64,000 bases of DNA from Bacteroidales bacterium (GTDB lineage: Bacteria > Bacteroidota > Bacteroidia > Bacteroidales > GCA-2748055): the NCBI GenBank assembly GCA_029210725.1, contig JARGFM010000010.1, positions 41,252 to 105,251 of the forward strand, given 5' to 3'. Numbering within the stretch: the first letter of the stretch is position 1; every line of letters begins with the position of its first letter. Below, piece by piece: positions 36,987 through 46,386 of this stretch. The notes beneath the pieces are model-generated. The model made no database searches. It had not been told where the DNA came from and was given only the letters and a program-made list of their open reading frames with translations. The translations under genes and the position numbers were made by a program.

Positions 36987-38356
36987 TCTGGACAAATCTC
37001 GATAATGTCTATTTTATTGGAGCGGGGGGCATCGGAATGAGTGCCCTGGCCCGCTATTTTGTGAGTCAGGGCAAGACTGTGGCCGGATATGACCGGGTCT
37101 CCACCACACTGACCGATGAGCTGGTACGTGAGGGAATTACAATCAGTTTCGAGGACCGTTCCCAGCTCATCCCTCCGGTATTCCGGGATCCGGAACACAC
37201 CCTGGTCATTTACACACCGGCGGTTCCTGAAACCCATCAGCAATTAAATTATTTCCGGAAGGGAGGATTCCGGGTGATCAAACGCTCGGTGGCGCTGGGA
37301 GAGGTTTTTAATACAGGCAGGGGCGTTGGTGTGGCCGGAACGCACGGAAAGACCTCCATCTCCAGCATGCTGGCCCACATACTTCACAGCTCCACTCTGG
37401 GATGCAATGCTTTCCTGGGGGGGATCAGTAAAAACAGTTCCAGCAATCTCTATCTCGATCCGGCTTCCCGGGTAATTATTGCGGAGGCAGACGAATACGA
37501 TCGTTCCTTCCTGACTCTGTACCCGGAGATTGCTGTGGTCTCCTCCATGGATGCGGACCACCTGGACATCTACCATTCCCCGGAGAATATGCGCAAAGGA
37601 TTCGAATCCTATATATCGCAGATCAGGGAGAAGGGGAAGCTGATACTAAAGTACGGGCTTAACCCGGCCATACCCGATCATGTTAGCTCATTTACCTATT
37701 CGGTCGACCGGGCCGAGGCTGACTATCATGTGGAGAACCTTAGCATCGACGGACTGGATCACAGCTTTACTGTAATCACCCCGCGTTCCGTGATGCCTGG
37801 GATCAAACTGAAGATACCGGGGCTGCTGAATGTGGAGAATGCACTGGCAGCAGTGGCTGTGGCACATCAATTGGGCTTAACGCCCGATATTATTGCCCAT
37901 GCCCTTCTGGATTACCAGGGTGTGCGGCGGAGATTCGATATACAGGTAAATAATCAGAGAAGGGTTTATATCGACGATTATGCGCATCATCCTGCTGAGA
38001 TTACAGCTTTTTTGTCTTCGGTCAGGAGACTCTTTCCGGGTAAAAGGATTACGGGGATCTTCCAGCCACACCTTTTCACCCGGACCCGCGATTTTGCGGA
38101 TGAATTTGCCCGCAGCCTGGAAATGCTCGATCAATTGATCCTGATGGAGATTTACCCGGCCAGGGAGGAACCGATCCCAGGGGTAGATGCGGGCATGCTG
38201 CTGGAACGGGTTCAGCTCGATGAAAAGGTGCTGATAGAAAGAGAGCAGCTTATGAGAGTGGTGAAAGAGAGGGATCCCGAGGTTCTGGTGAGCATGGGAG
38301 CGGGAGATATTAACCAGTTTGTAAAACCATTGCAAGAATGGTGCGCAAGAATATGA
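36983..38356 (+). CDS. murC: UDP-MurNAc-L-alanine ligase MurC
   Basis: A 457-residue Mur ligase adding the first L-alanine. It opens with YFIGAGGIGMSALARY, has the ATP site VAGTHGKTSISSML, EADEYDRSF, and DDYAHHPAEI. Starts in the ATGA overlap with murG and ends in an ATGA overlap with ftsQ. Confidence 0.95.
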   Translation: MIWTNLDNVYFIGAGGIGMSALARYFVSQGKTVAGYDRVSTTLTDELVREGITISFEDRSQLIPPVFRDPEHTLVIYTPAVPETHQQLNYFRKGGFRVIKRSVALGEVFNTGRGVGVAGTHGKTSISSMLAHILHSSTLGCNAFLGGISKNSSSNLYLDPASRVIIAEADEYDRSFLTLYPEIAVVSSMDADHLDIYHSPENMRKGFESYISQIREKGKLILKYGLNPAIPDHVSSFTYSVDRAEADYHVENLSIDGLDHSFTVITPRSVMPGIKLKIPGLLNVENALAAVAVAHQLGLTPDIIAHALLDYQGVRRRFDIQVNNQRRVYIDDYAHHPAEITAFLSSVRRLFPGKRITGIFQPHLFTRTRDFADEFARSLEMLDQLILMEIYPAREEPIPGVDAGMLLERVQLDEKVLIEREQLMRVVKERDPEVLVSMGAGDINQFVKPLQEWCARI

Positions 38357-39108
38357 TACGCAGGATCTTAAAAACAGGCACCTGGATAGGTATTGCTGCA
38401 TGGTTTGTGGTGATCCTGGGATTTGTTGCCAGTGAAGCGGATCAGGTATTGTGTACCCGGATCGATGTGGTACTGTCCGATACGGTGAACAACCGCTTTG
38501 TGACCGAGACAGATATCAGGGACATGTTTCAGTCGGAAGGAATGGAGCTGCAGGGTTACCCGCTGAGCGGGATCAATACCAGGGAGCTTGAGAGCCTTCT
38601 GGAAAAGAACGCCTATATTAAACGTGCTGAGGTGAATACGGATGTGACGGGTCGAATGGAGATAAGGCTGGAGCAGAGAATCGCCCGGGTCCGCATTTTG
38701 CCCGAAGGCAGGGAAGGATTCTATCTCGATACAGAAGGAAAAGTACTCCCCCTGTCAAAGCAGTATGTGCCTCATATTATGCTGGTTTCCGGAAGCATTC
38801 AGCCTCCGGACAGGGAGGGGGAGCCGGGAAAACAACTGGATGAAATCCACCGCTTTTGTACCTATATCACGGAACATCCCTTCTGGAGCGAACAAATCGT
38901 GCAGATTTACGTGAATCGCAAGGGGGAATATGAGCTGATTCCCAGAGTCGGAGCCCACCAGATTCTAATGGGAAGCATGGAGCATTGGGACAGAAAACTG
39001 AGAAATCTGGAACTGCTTTATAAGCAGGGCCTCTCCATCTACGGGTGGAACAACTATCAGACCATTAATTTGAAATATACCAATCAAGTAATATGTACTA
39101 AACGTTAA
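38353..39108 (+). CDS. ftsQ: Division protein FtsQ
   Basis: A 251-residue bitopic protein: membrane helix near residues 9-27, then a POTRA-like domain (about 35-105) and the FtsQ beta domain. Sequence conservation is low; KRAEVNTDVTGRMEIRLEQRIARVRI is the best-matching segment. The ATG at 38353 overlaps the murC stop as ATGA; an ATG 15 bases upstream is less likely. Confidence 0.88.
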   Translation: MIRRILKTGTWIGIAAWFVVILGFVASEADQVLCTRIDVVLSDTVNNRFVTETDIRDMFQSEGMELQGYPLSGINTRELESLLEKNAYIKRAEVNTDVTGRMEIRLEQRIARVRILPEGREGFYLDTEGKVLPLSKQYVPHIMLVSGSIQPPDREGEPGKQLDEIHRFCTYITEHPFWSEQIVQIYVNRKGEYELIPRVGAHQILMGSMEHWDRKLRNLELLYKQGLSIYGWNNYQTINLKYTNQVICTKR

Positions 39109-39112
39109 GACT

Positions 39113-40444
39113 ATGGCAACAAAAGACAAAATTGTAGCTGCGGTTGATATCGGTACAACCAAGATCGTTAGCCTGGTAGGCCGGTTGAATGAACAGGGCA
39201 AACTGGAAGTCCTGGGCATCAGTCAGACTCCTTCCAAGGGAGTCAAACGAGGGGTTGTATTGAATATCGAAGAGACCGTTAATGCAATTCAGACCACCTC
39301 CTCCGAGGCCAGTAAACAATCGGGGATTAAATTTAGTGAAGTGTTTGTGGGTATCGCCGGACAGCATATCAAATCTGTAAAGAACAGGGGATATATAAAC
39401 CGCGACTCCTACGACGTGGAGATCACCAGGGACGATCTTCAAAATCTGATCGATGACATGCATAAGATCCCCGTGGATGTGGGTGAAGAGATTCTTCATG
39501 TTTTGCCGCAGAGTTATATCGTCGATAACGAGACCGGTGTGAAGAACCCTGTCGGAATGTTCGGGAAGCGGCTGGAGGCCAATTTCCATATTGTGATCGG
39601 TCAGATCTCCTCGGCAAGAAATATTGAGAAGTGTATCAACAGGGTCGGATTGGATGTGAAACAGCTGGTTCTCGAGCCCCTGGCTTCCAGTGCTGCGGTG
39701 CTCACCGAAGATGAAAAGGAGGCGGGTGTTGCTCTGGTGGATATTGGGGGTGGTACCACCGATGTGGCGGTTTACTATGATGATGTGATCCGCCATACAG
39801 CCGTCATTCCGTTTGGAGGGAATGTGATTACGCGTGATATCAAGGAGGGATGTGCCATTCTGCAGCGACAGGCAGAATCGCTGAAGGTCCAGTTCGGGTC
39901 GGCACTGGGCGATCTGGCCCAGGAGGATAAGGTAGTCACCATCCCGGGAATCTCCGGAAGGGAACCCAAGGAGATCAGTTTCCGGAGTCTGGCCTATATT
40001 ATCCAGTCGCGTATGGAGGAGATCATTGATGCAGTCAGCTACGAGATTGAGAATTCTGGCTATATGGATAAGCTGAGTGCAGGGATTGTATTGACAGGGG
40101 GTGGCTCCATGCTGAAACATCTGAATCAGCTGGTGAAATTTAAAACAGGAATGGATGTGCGCATTGGATTTCCTGGTGAAATGATGGCAGCAAGCTCCTC
40201 CGAAGAGATCAATCAACCCATGTTTTCCACTTCGGTGGGTCTTCTTTTGAAAGGCCTGGAGTACTATGAGGAAAAGCCGGAAGAGATGAAGGTCAGCCAG
40301 CCTCTGGCCGGCGGGGAACCGGAAGCTGAGGAAATACCGGTTGAGGAAAGGAGGGTTAGGAAAGGGATGAAGAAAGGCAGGATCCTGGAAAACCTGAAAA
40401 ACACCCTGAGTGATATATTTGACGAGACTGATGTGAAAATGTAG
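39113..40444 (+). CDS. ftsA: Division protein FtsA
   Basis: A 443-residue actin-like ATPase that ties FtsZ to the membrane. Phosphate-1 motif AVDIGTTKIVSLVG, the SHS2/1C region, phosphate-2 VDIGGGTTDVAVY, and adenosine motif VLTGGGSML. The basic, amphipathic C-terminal tail (KKGRILENLKNTLSDIF) fits a membrane-targeting helix, preceded by a Glu-rich linker. Confidence 0.95.
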   Translation: MATKDKIVAAVDIGTTKIVSLVGRLNEQGKLEVLGISQTPSKGVKRGVVLNIEETVNAIQTTSSEASKQSGIKFSEVFVGIAGQHIKSVKNRGYINRDSYDVEITRDDLQNLIDDMHKIPVDVGEEILHVLPQSYIVDNETGVKNPVGMFGKRLEANFHIVIGQISSARNIEKCINRVGLDVKQLVLEPLASSAAVLTEDEKEAGVALVDIGGGTTDVAVYYDDVIRHTAVIPFGGNVITRDIKEGCAILQRQAESLKVQFGSALGDLAQEDKVVTIPGISGREPKEISFRSLAYIIQSRMEEIIDAVSYEIENSGYMDKLSAGIVLTGGGSMLKHLNQLVKFKTGMDVRIGFPGEMMAASSSEEINQPMFSTSVGLLLKGLEYYEEKPEEMKVSQPLAGGEPEAEEIPVEERRVRKGMKKGRILENLKNTLSDIFDETDVKM

Positions 40445-40457
40445 AAAATCCAAACTC

Positions 40458-41894
40458 ATGGAAGATTTAATGAATTTTGACCTGCCACCTGAGCGGTCGT
40501 CCGTTATCAAGGTAATTGGCGTAGGAGGCGGCGGAAGCAACGCGGTGAACCATATGTTCAAGAAGGGGATCCGGGATGTCAATTTTGTGGTTTGCAATAC
40601 AGATGCCCAGGCGCTGCATAACAGCCCGGTGGCTGTGAAACTGCAACTGGGAGATGCGCTGACCGAAGGGAGAGGTGCCGGCAGCAAATCTGAGATTGGA
40701 AGAGAAGCAGCCCTGGAGAGCATTGACAGGATCAGGGAGGTACTATCCAGTAATACCAACATGGTCTTTATTACCGCCGGTATGGGTGGAGGAACCGGCA
40801 CCGGTGCGGCGCCCGTCATTGCCAGTGTAGCGAAAGAAATGGGAATACTGACTGTTGCCATAGTCACCATACCTTTCCGCTTTGAGGGTCCTGAGCGTAT
40901 CAACCAGGCCATAGATGGAATCAATCTGCTGAAAGATCATGTGGATTCCCTGCTGGTGATTAATAATGAGAAGTTAAGAGAGATCTTTGGAAACCTTACG
41001 GTGAGCAAGTCTTTTGAACAGGCCGATGATGTGCTGGCTATCGCTGCCAAGGGGATCGCTGAGATCATTACAGTTCACGGGTATATCAACGTGGATTTTG
41101 CAGATGTTCAGACAGTAATGAGCAACAGTGGTGTGGCCATCATGGGTTCCGCCACTGCCAGAGGCGAAGAGAGGGCTCGTCTGGCCATTGAACAGGCTCT
41201 TACTTCACCTCTTTTGAACAACAACGATATCGAGGGGGCCAGGAGCGTATTGCTCAATATTACCTCGGGATCGGAGGAGATCACCATGGATGAGGTCAGT
41301 GAAATCACGGACTACGTGGTCAGTGCAACCTCCCGTGATACCACCCTGATCTGGGGAATCGGTAATGACGAATCTCTGGGAGAAGAGATCAGTGTAACTA
41401 TCATCGCCACCGGTTTCCGGATGAATAGCATCCCGGAGCTTTATGTGGGGAGGAAACAGACACACAAGGTTCCCCTGCGTGATTCAGGCAGGAATGCCGG
41501 TTTGACAGAGGAACAATCCAACGTGATCCCCCGGCAGGGCTCCCTCTCTTTCGGAGTGAAGGACAAAGAGGATTCGGAGGAGTATATCCTGATGGATCAG
41601 TCTGATGAGACAGATCCCGGGGCCAGGGAAAAGAAGATGGCCGACCGGGTAAGGAGACTTCGCGAGACCCATGAGAAGCTCAGGGACAGGGGCTACCTCA
41701 GTGCTTCGGGCGATGATGAGATTGAGGAGCTGGAGAATGTGCCGGCCTATGTCCGCAAAAATATTCCTATCGACCATCAGAAGCACTCGGAGGAGAAGGA
41801 GGTTTCCCGCTATCGTCTTACCGACAACAAGGATGGAGAAGAGGGCCCCAAATTGCGCCCGGACAACTCCTACCTGCACGACAATGTCGATTGA
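40458..41894 (+). CDS. ftsZ: Division GTPase FtsZ
   Basis: A 478-residue tubulin homologue forming the division ring. GTP-binding motif GVGGGGSNAVNHM, tubulin signature GGGTGTGAAPV, PFRFEGPER. The core ends near residue 330; a roughly 140-residue charged, probably unstructured linker follows, longer than in E. coli. Near the end ENVPAYVRKN resembles the conserved FtsA-binding peptide, but it is followed by another 40 residues. Last gene of the dcw cluster; no gatB/yqeY-like gene follows. Confidence 0.95.
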   Translation: MEDLMNFDLPPERSSVIKVIGVGGGGSNAVNHMFKKGIRDVNFVVCNTDAQALHNSPVAVKLQLGDALTEGRGAGSKSEIGREAALESIDRIREVLSSNTNMVFITAGMGGGTGTGAAPVIASVAKEMGILTVAIVTIPFRFEGPERINQAIDGINLLKDHVDSLLVINNEKLREIFGNLTVSKSFEQADDVLAIAAKGIAEIITVHGYINVDFADVQTVMSNSGVAIMGSATARGEERARLAIEQALTSPLLNNNDIEGARSVLLNITSGSEEITMDEVSEITDYVVSATSRDTTLIWGIGNDESLGEEISVTIIATGFRMNSIPELYVGRKQTHKVPLRDSGRNAGLTEEQSNVIPRQGSLSFGVKDKEDSEEYILMDQSDETDPGAREKKMADRVRRLRETHEKLRDRGYLSASGDDEIEELENVPAYVRKNIPIDHQKHSEEKEVSRYRLTDNKDGEEGPKLRPDNSYLHDNVD

Positions 41895-41964
41895 TGTACC
41901 CCGAAGGGATACGATGTCGCCGCTGCCGTCAGCTTCTTAAATAAACAGGGCTGTTCTTATGGAC

Positions 41965-42006
41965 GAAGCCTAAGCCAGCCGCAGGGAAGCCTAAGCCAGC
42001 CGCAGG
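41965..42006. repeat. Perfect 21-bp tandem duplication
   Basis: gaagcctaagccagccgcagg occurs twice without a gap (41965-41985, 41986-42006). The second copy runs into ccagcc-gca-ggctgg (41996-42010), a perfect six-base hairpin. It lies in the convergent gap between ftsZ and ppiD. No T-run follows, so it is not a standard terminator. Confidence 0.8.
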
Positions 42007-42038
42007 CTGGGTTCAGCGAGGAGATAACATATACGTAG

Positions 42039-44195
42039 CTAGTTGTAGAAGATCTCCAGCCGGTTGTCTTCTACCTTGGCCGCATCCACCAGTGCATTGT
42101 AAGCTTCATAATTGCTTCTGGATTCCAGGGCGTATTTTAGCCTGGCCTTTACAGCCGGATCATCTCCCACTGCCGCAGGATCTTCGCTGCGGTTGGTCAC
42201 AGAAATAACAAATACACCGCTTTCACCCACCAGCGGATCAGAGATCTGGTCCAGAGGCAGGTACATGGAAGCTCCAACCACATAGGGCTCCAGCCCAACT
42301 CCCGCCACATAGGTATTGGCAAACTTGATCTGCGTGGCTTCACCGACGTTCACATTGTTTTCTGTTCCATACCGGGAGAGATCATTTACGCCGGCCAGTT
42401 GATCCTTCAGCAGCTCAACCAGTTTTTCGGCCTTTTTCTTCTTTTTGAGGGCCAGAGTCAGCTCTGCCCGCACACTCTCCAGTTTTGCATATCCCTCTTC
42501 TTTAGCTTCGGTTAGCACGGCAACAATGTATTTATCGTCGTTTTGGCTGAAGATGTTACTTACGCTGTTTACCTCCGAGGTATAAGCCCACTTGGTAATC
42601 CTGATGGGATCCTCTATTCCCGGAATAGTCGCCTGGTCCCTGGTAATGTTCGGAGCAAAGCGGGGGTCCAGACCGAATTCCCTGGCCTGCTCTGTGAATT
42701 TTTCCAGGTCGGTGGCCTTTCCCCTGAATTTCACGGCCCGGTTATAGTAATCCTGGTTGGTTTCGTCGCTGGCAAAAATATGTCTCACCACGGTGGCTAA
42801 CTGGATTTTCCGGACGGGCCGGCTTTGATCTTCAATCTTGATGATATGAGTGCCAAACTGAGTTTCAGCAGTTATCACATCTCCTTTGTTGTTTTCAAAG
42901 CAGGCATCGTTAAAAGCCGTAACCATGTTCCCTTCGGTGAACCAACCCAGATCGCCACCAATGGCCCGGTTGCTTTCATCGGCGGAATATTCCAGGGCTA
43001 TCTGGTTAAAGTTACCCCCATTTTCAATGACTGTCCTCAGGCTGTCGGCCAGGTCATTCATCAGCGGCCTGTTTCCTCCGTAGGCCTGAAGAGAGAGCAG
43101 GATATGCCTGGCCCTCACTGAATCGGGCCTCATTTCCGGATTAAACGCGCGGGCCAGCTTGAAGGATTCCTGATCACGATAGGGTCCCACAATGGTCGAT
43201 TCATCTGCCTGGAACACCGAATCTCTGATCATCCCCGGTAACTCTTCGTAGGTATAGTACCTGGTGTCAAAAGGCTCATCCGAGGTTCCGTTTACATACC
43301 GGGGAATCTCATCACCGGATATCCTGCTGTACTCGGCCTTGGTTTGATTGGCCCAGTACAAGGCACTTTCCACATCCTTTTCGCTGGGCTTTACTTCAAA
43401 AACAACATATTGAAAGGTTCTGGAGGCATTCTGTTTGTATGATTCCCGGTGCTCCTTGTAGTATGCTTTCAGGTCCGCCTCAGTGATCGTAATGTCCTCG
43501 TCAGCAATTTCGGTGAATGGTTCCGAGATATAGGCAAAGTCAGTGCTTTTTGCAGTTTCAGTGATATAGTCTTTCAGATCAAGAGAAGAAGGTTGAAATC
43601 CCTTTCTTACCAGATTAAAATATTTCTGGTTCATCTTCTCCTCAACAATTTCATTCTCAATAAATAGCCAGCGTCTCTTCTCCTGTGCAAACTGTGGATT
43701 ATCCAGGCTGTTGAAGTAGTTGGTCATTACGGCACGGTTTAGTTCCCCGGTTTCCGGATTGGTAAACATCTGGCGAATAATCGGATGAGGTTCGCTGAGT
43801 GCGGGATTGCCGTTTAAAGCCATGGACTGATCTCCGGTTACCATGGTCTTAAGCTCATCGGCACTGACGTAGAGTCCCAGATTTTCATAGGAGCGCTCCA
43901 TGATGGTTTCTCTGATAAGCCTTCTCCAGGTTTCCTGCTGGATCTGCTTTTCAAGTTCTGCATCCAGGGACTGTCCGCCTGCATTAAGCTCATAGAATTC
44001 CCGCAGGGCTTTTTCCCGGTTCATGTAGTCGGTCACACCCACCCCTTTTCCATTGATCTCTGCAACGGATTTCTTCCCTATGGTGCTTGATCCTGATCCC
44101 ATCATATCCCCCAGGATAAATGCAAACAGGGCAAGTCCGATTACGACGGCTACAAGCAGTCCCGCTTTGTTTCTGATATTCTGTAATGTTGCCAT
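42039..44195 (-). CDS. ppiD: Periplasmic PpiD-type peptidyl-prolyl isomerase
   Basis: A 718-residue membrane-anchored chaperone. One N-terminal helix (residues about 12-30), a SurA-like N-terminal domain, then a parvulin domain (SVRARHILLSLQAYGG, GGDLGWFTEGNMV, FGTHIIKIED) and a second, less conserved parvulin-like part. It helps fold envelope proteins. Last gene of the lptC operon; its own ATG is 100 bases after the hemolysin gene stop. Confidence 0.88.
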   Translation of the reverse strand: MATLQNIRNKAGLLVAVVIGLALFAFILGDMMGSGSSTIGKKSVAEINGKGVGVTDYMNREKALREFYELNAGGQSLDAELEKQIQQETWRRLIRETIMERSYENLGLYVSADELKTMVTGDQSMALNGNPALSEPHPIIRQMFTNPETGELNRAVMTNYFNSLDNPQFAQEKRRWLFIENEIVEEKMNQKYFNLVRKGFQPSSLDLKDYITETAKSTDFAYISEPFTEIADEDITITEADLKAYYKEHRESYKQNASRTFQYVVFEVKPSEKDVESALYWANQTKAEYSRISGDEIPRYVNGTSDEPFDTRYYTYEELPGMIRDSVFQADESTIVGPYRDQESFKLARAFNPEMRPDSVRARHILLSLQAYGGNRPLMNDLADSLRTVIENGGNFNQIALEYSADESNRAIGGDLGWFTEGNMVTAFNDACFENNKGDVITAETQFGTHIIKIEDQSRPVRKIQLATVVRHIFASDETNQDYYNRAVKFRGKATDLEKFTEQAREFGLDPRFAPNITRDQATIPGIEDPIRITKWAYTSEVNSVSNIFSQNDDKYIVAVLTEAKEEGYAKLESVRAELTLALKKKKKAEKLVELLKDQLAGVNDLSRYGTENNVNVGEATQIKFANTYVAGVGLEPYVVGASMYLPLDQISDPLVGESGVFVISVTNRSEDPAAVGDDPAVKARLKYALESRSNYEAYNALVDAAKVEDNRLEIFYN

Positions 44196-44295
44196 TTATA
44201 TATAACTGTTTAACTGATTCTCCTAATTTTTTAAGGGTACGAATATAGTAATAATTAGAGGTTTAATGCACATAGAATGGATGAAAATTGCGGAT

Positions 44296-45573
44296 TCAGG
44301 AACGGATCACCTTTAACTCTGCTTCTTCGATGCGGTTAGAACTGACATCTGTGATGGTTATCAGGAAATTATCCACCTGAAGGGCAGTCTCCTTTTCGGG
44401 GATACTCTCCAGGTGGTAGATAATGTATCCTGCCAGGGTATCATACTCATCCGAGACCGGAATGCCCAGGAAGTACTTTTCGTTCAGGTAATCAATCTCA
44501 TGCCGGCCGGAAAGCAGCAAATGATTATTTCCAAGTTCTTTTTCAACCAGGTCGATGGTGTCATGTTCATCCTCTATCTCTCCAAATATCTCTTCAATGA
44601 TATCTTCGGTGGTGATCAGCCCGGAGGTGCCCCCAAACTCATCCACTACCAGGGCTATGCTTTTACCCTCCTTGATAAACCGGGTCAGTAACTTGTTAAC
44701 CGGCAGTGTTTCCGGAACAATGTGAATGGGTTTGAGGAGAGATTTGATCTTTTCCGGCTTTCTGAAAAGATCTTTGGAGTTCACATAGCCGATCACATTG
44801 TCAATGGTGTCGCTGTAAATAAGAATTCTGCTTAAACCTGTTTCAATAAAACGTTCGGCCAGGTCGTCCAGTGGAGCATTTGTTTCCAGGGCAATCATCT
44901 CGGTTCTCGGAATCATACATTCCCGGACTTTCAGTCCGGAGAACTCCAGGGCATTTTTAAATATCCTCAGATCCTCCGTCTCTTCACCAGTGGTGGTTTG
45001 TTGTGGTTTTACAGTGGTAAGGAAGTGGTCCAGGTCCACCTTTCCAAACACCGGTTTTGCCGCTTTTGCATCGGGTTTGATCCGGAGCAGGTATTTCATG
45101 GTAAAGTTGGAGAGCCCGATGGTGAGAATGGTTACGGGATAAAGCAGCGCATAGAACAGCAGGATGGGAGGGCTCAGTATACGCAGCGAATTATTGGGAT
45201 TTATCCGGAACAGGGCCTTGGGCAGAAATTCTGCAGTAAGTAAAATGATCAGGGTGGAGATCAGGGTTTGTATCAGCAGCACAGCTGCATCGGCCTGCTC
45301 TCCCACAAGGTCCCGTATAGGCTCTTCCAGCAGCATGGCAAAGGCGATCCCGTAAATAACCAGAGCAATATTATTACCCACCAGCATAGTGGCAATGAAC
45401 CGGGAGGGGTGCTTGATAAAGTAACTGACCAGACCAGCAAAGGCTTTCTTCTGCTTCCGGTCGATCTCAATCCTTAATTTATTGGAGGATACGAAGGCGA
45501 TTTCCATTCCCGAAAAAAAGGCCGAGAACAGAATGGATATTAGTATGAGGGTGATCAGATTCAGAAAGTTCAT
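44296..45573 (-). CDS. CorC/hemolysin-family membrane protein with CBS domains
   Basis: A 425-residue protein: DUF21/CNNM membrane domain with four helices in the first 165 residues, two CBS domains at about 205-325 (MIPRTEMIAL, DEFGGTSGLITTEDIIEEIFG) and a C-terminal CorC-HlyC domain. The family is linked to magnesium or cobalt efflux in some bacteria; the hemolysin name is historical. GldE of gliding Bacteroidota has the same layout but this context does not identify it as GldE. Confidence 0.88.
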   Translation of the reverse strand: MNFLNLITLILISILFSAFFSGMEIAFVSSNKLRIEIDRKQKKAFAGLVSYFIKHPSRFIATMLVGNNIALVIYGIAFAMLLEEPIRDLVGEQADAAVLLIQTLISTLIILLTAEFLPKALFRINPNNSLRILSPPILLFYALLYPVTILTIGLSNFTMKYLLRIKPDAKAAKPVFGKVDLDHFLTTVKPQQTTTGEETEDLRIFKNALEFSGLKVRECMIPRTEMIALETNAPLDDLAERFIETGLSRILIYSDTIDNVIGYVNSKDLFRKPEKIKSLLKPIHIVPETLPVNKLLTRFIKEGKSIALVVDEFGGTSGLITTEDIIEEIFGEIEDEHDTIDLVEKELGNNHLLLSGRHEIDYLNEKYFLGIPVSDEYDTLAGYIIYHLESIPEKETALQVDNFLITITDVSSNRIEEAELKVIRS

Positions 45574-45576
45574 GGC

Positions 45577-45771
45577 TTAGCGGCGTGTGATTCTCGAACG
45601 TCTTCGCATAAAATACATGACAAAAGCCAGAAAGGAGAAGAGGAAATAGTACCAGCTTTCCTTTATGCCCGATTCCAGCAGCAAATCCACAGCCATAAAA
45701 AGCATCAGTCCACCGAGGACGAACCAGACCACTTCGAAAAAACCGGATATACTACTCTTCATCCTGAACAT
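45577..45771 (-). CDS. Small two-helix membrane protein
   Basis: A 64-residue protein with two membrane helices (about 11-30 and 38-54) and a basic tail (RRRSRITRR). It overlaps the end of lptC by 20 bases and is three bases before the CorC-type gene, so it is clearly part of this operon. No known family. Confidence 0.72.
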   Translation of the reverse strand: MFRMKSSISGFFEVVWFVLGGLMLFMAVDLLLESGIKESWYYFLFSFLAFVMYFMRRRSRITRR

Positions 45772-46315
45772 TTATGGTTCCACTTGAACCCAGTAACTGC
45801 CAGTTGGACAGGTTCTGGTGTGATCTGAATCCATTTTTTCCGTACAGGATATTGTCTTCACTATGTACCCTGGTATAAGAATCGGAATAGATCAACTCTT
45901 CGCTTTCGTCCCAGAAAAGCTCATCGGTATAGAGGGCGTCCCCGGTTTCAAATTGCTGTGCGACCACATTTCCCGTGGCATGCCAGAGCCTTTCCTCCAT
46001 GTAGTAAATGGTATAGTCGGCCCTGATTTCCGATTCTATCTTTGCCGAGTCGTCATAGAAGTAGACCTCCAGGCCTTTCTCAAACTCCATATAGGGACGT
46101 TCGGCATTGGGGTATCGTTTATAGAGGGGTGCCAGGATCTGGACTTCTACCCTGGCAGAATCGCTGTAGATTACCCTGATGTTCTTTCCCTGAAGGGTAG
46201 GCGCTTCGGTCTCATCGGTAAGCAGGTTGATCCGTTCAATATCATTCTCACATGCAACCAGCCACAGGAGCGGGAAGAGCAGAAGAGCAGCACGAATATG
46301 AGAGCCGGTTCGCAT
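45752..46315 (-). CDS. lptC: LPS export protein LptC (lipoprotein-like)
   Basis: A 187-residue protein with a signal ending in a lipobox-like LVAC (Cys22). The rest matches the LptC/OstA-like beta-jellyroll (EVYFYDDSAKIESEIRADYTIYY, DELFWDESEELIYSD). LptC carries LPS from the inner membrane LptBFG complex toward LptA. In this group it is often annotated as a lipoprotein rather than a single-helix membrane protein. Start and promoter: a -7 element lies five bases before its ATG. Confidence 0.88.
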   Translation of the reverse strand: MRTGSHIRAALLLFPLLWLVACENDIERINLLTDETEAPTLQGKNIRVIYSDSARVEVQILAPLYKRYPNAERPYMEFEKGLEVYFYDDSAKIESEIRADYTIYYMEERLWHATGNVVAQQFETGDALYTDELFWDESEELIYSDSYTRVHSEDNILYGKNGFRSHQNLSNWQLLGSSGTINVQDEE

Positions 46316-46320
46316 AACTG

Positions 46321-46328
46321 CAAAGATA
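46321..46328 (-). promoter_or_regulatory. lptC -7 element, ATG-adjacent
   Basis: TATCTTTG on the minus strand, ending five bases before the lptC ATG. It follows the terminator of the upstream TPR gene, so lptC starts a new transcript, probably with no leader. Confidence 0.55.
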
Positions 46329-46330
46329 GG

Positions 46331-46366
46331 GAAAAAAAAAAGGCCATCCTGACGGAGATGGCCTTT
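46331..46366 (-). terminator. Terminator after TPR gene
   Basis: Stem aaaggccatc / gatggccttt with an eight-base loop, followed on the minus strand by nine or more T. It lies 20 bases after the TPR gene stop and separates the mfd-coaX-OMP-TPR operon from lptC. Confidence 0.85.
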
Positions 46367-46386
46367 CCAAATGATCTTTTCCGGTA

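Noticed and set aside
39098-40924. A 608-codon open frame antisense to ftsA and ftsZ
   Set aside because: It runs opposite two well-conserved genes, has low-complexity His/Pro/Ile text and no domain or promoter. It is a shadow of biased codon use.
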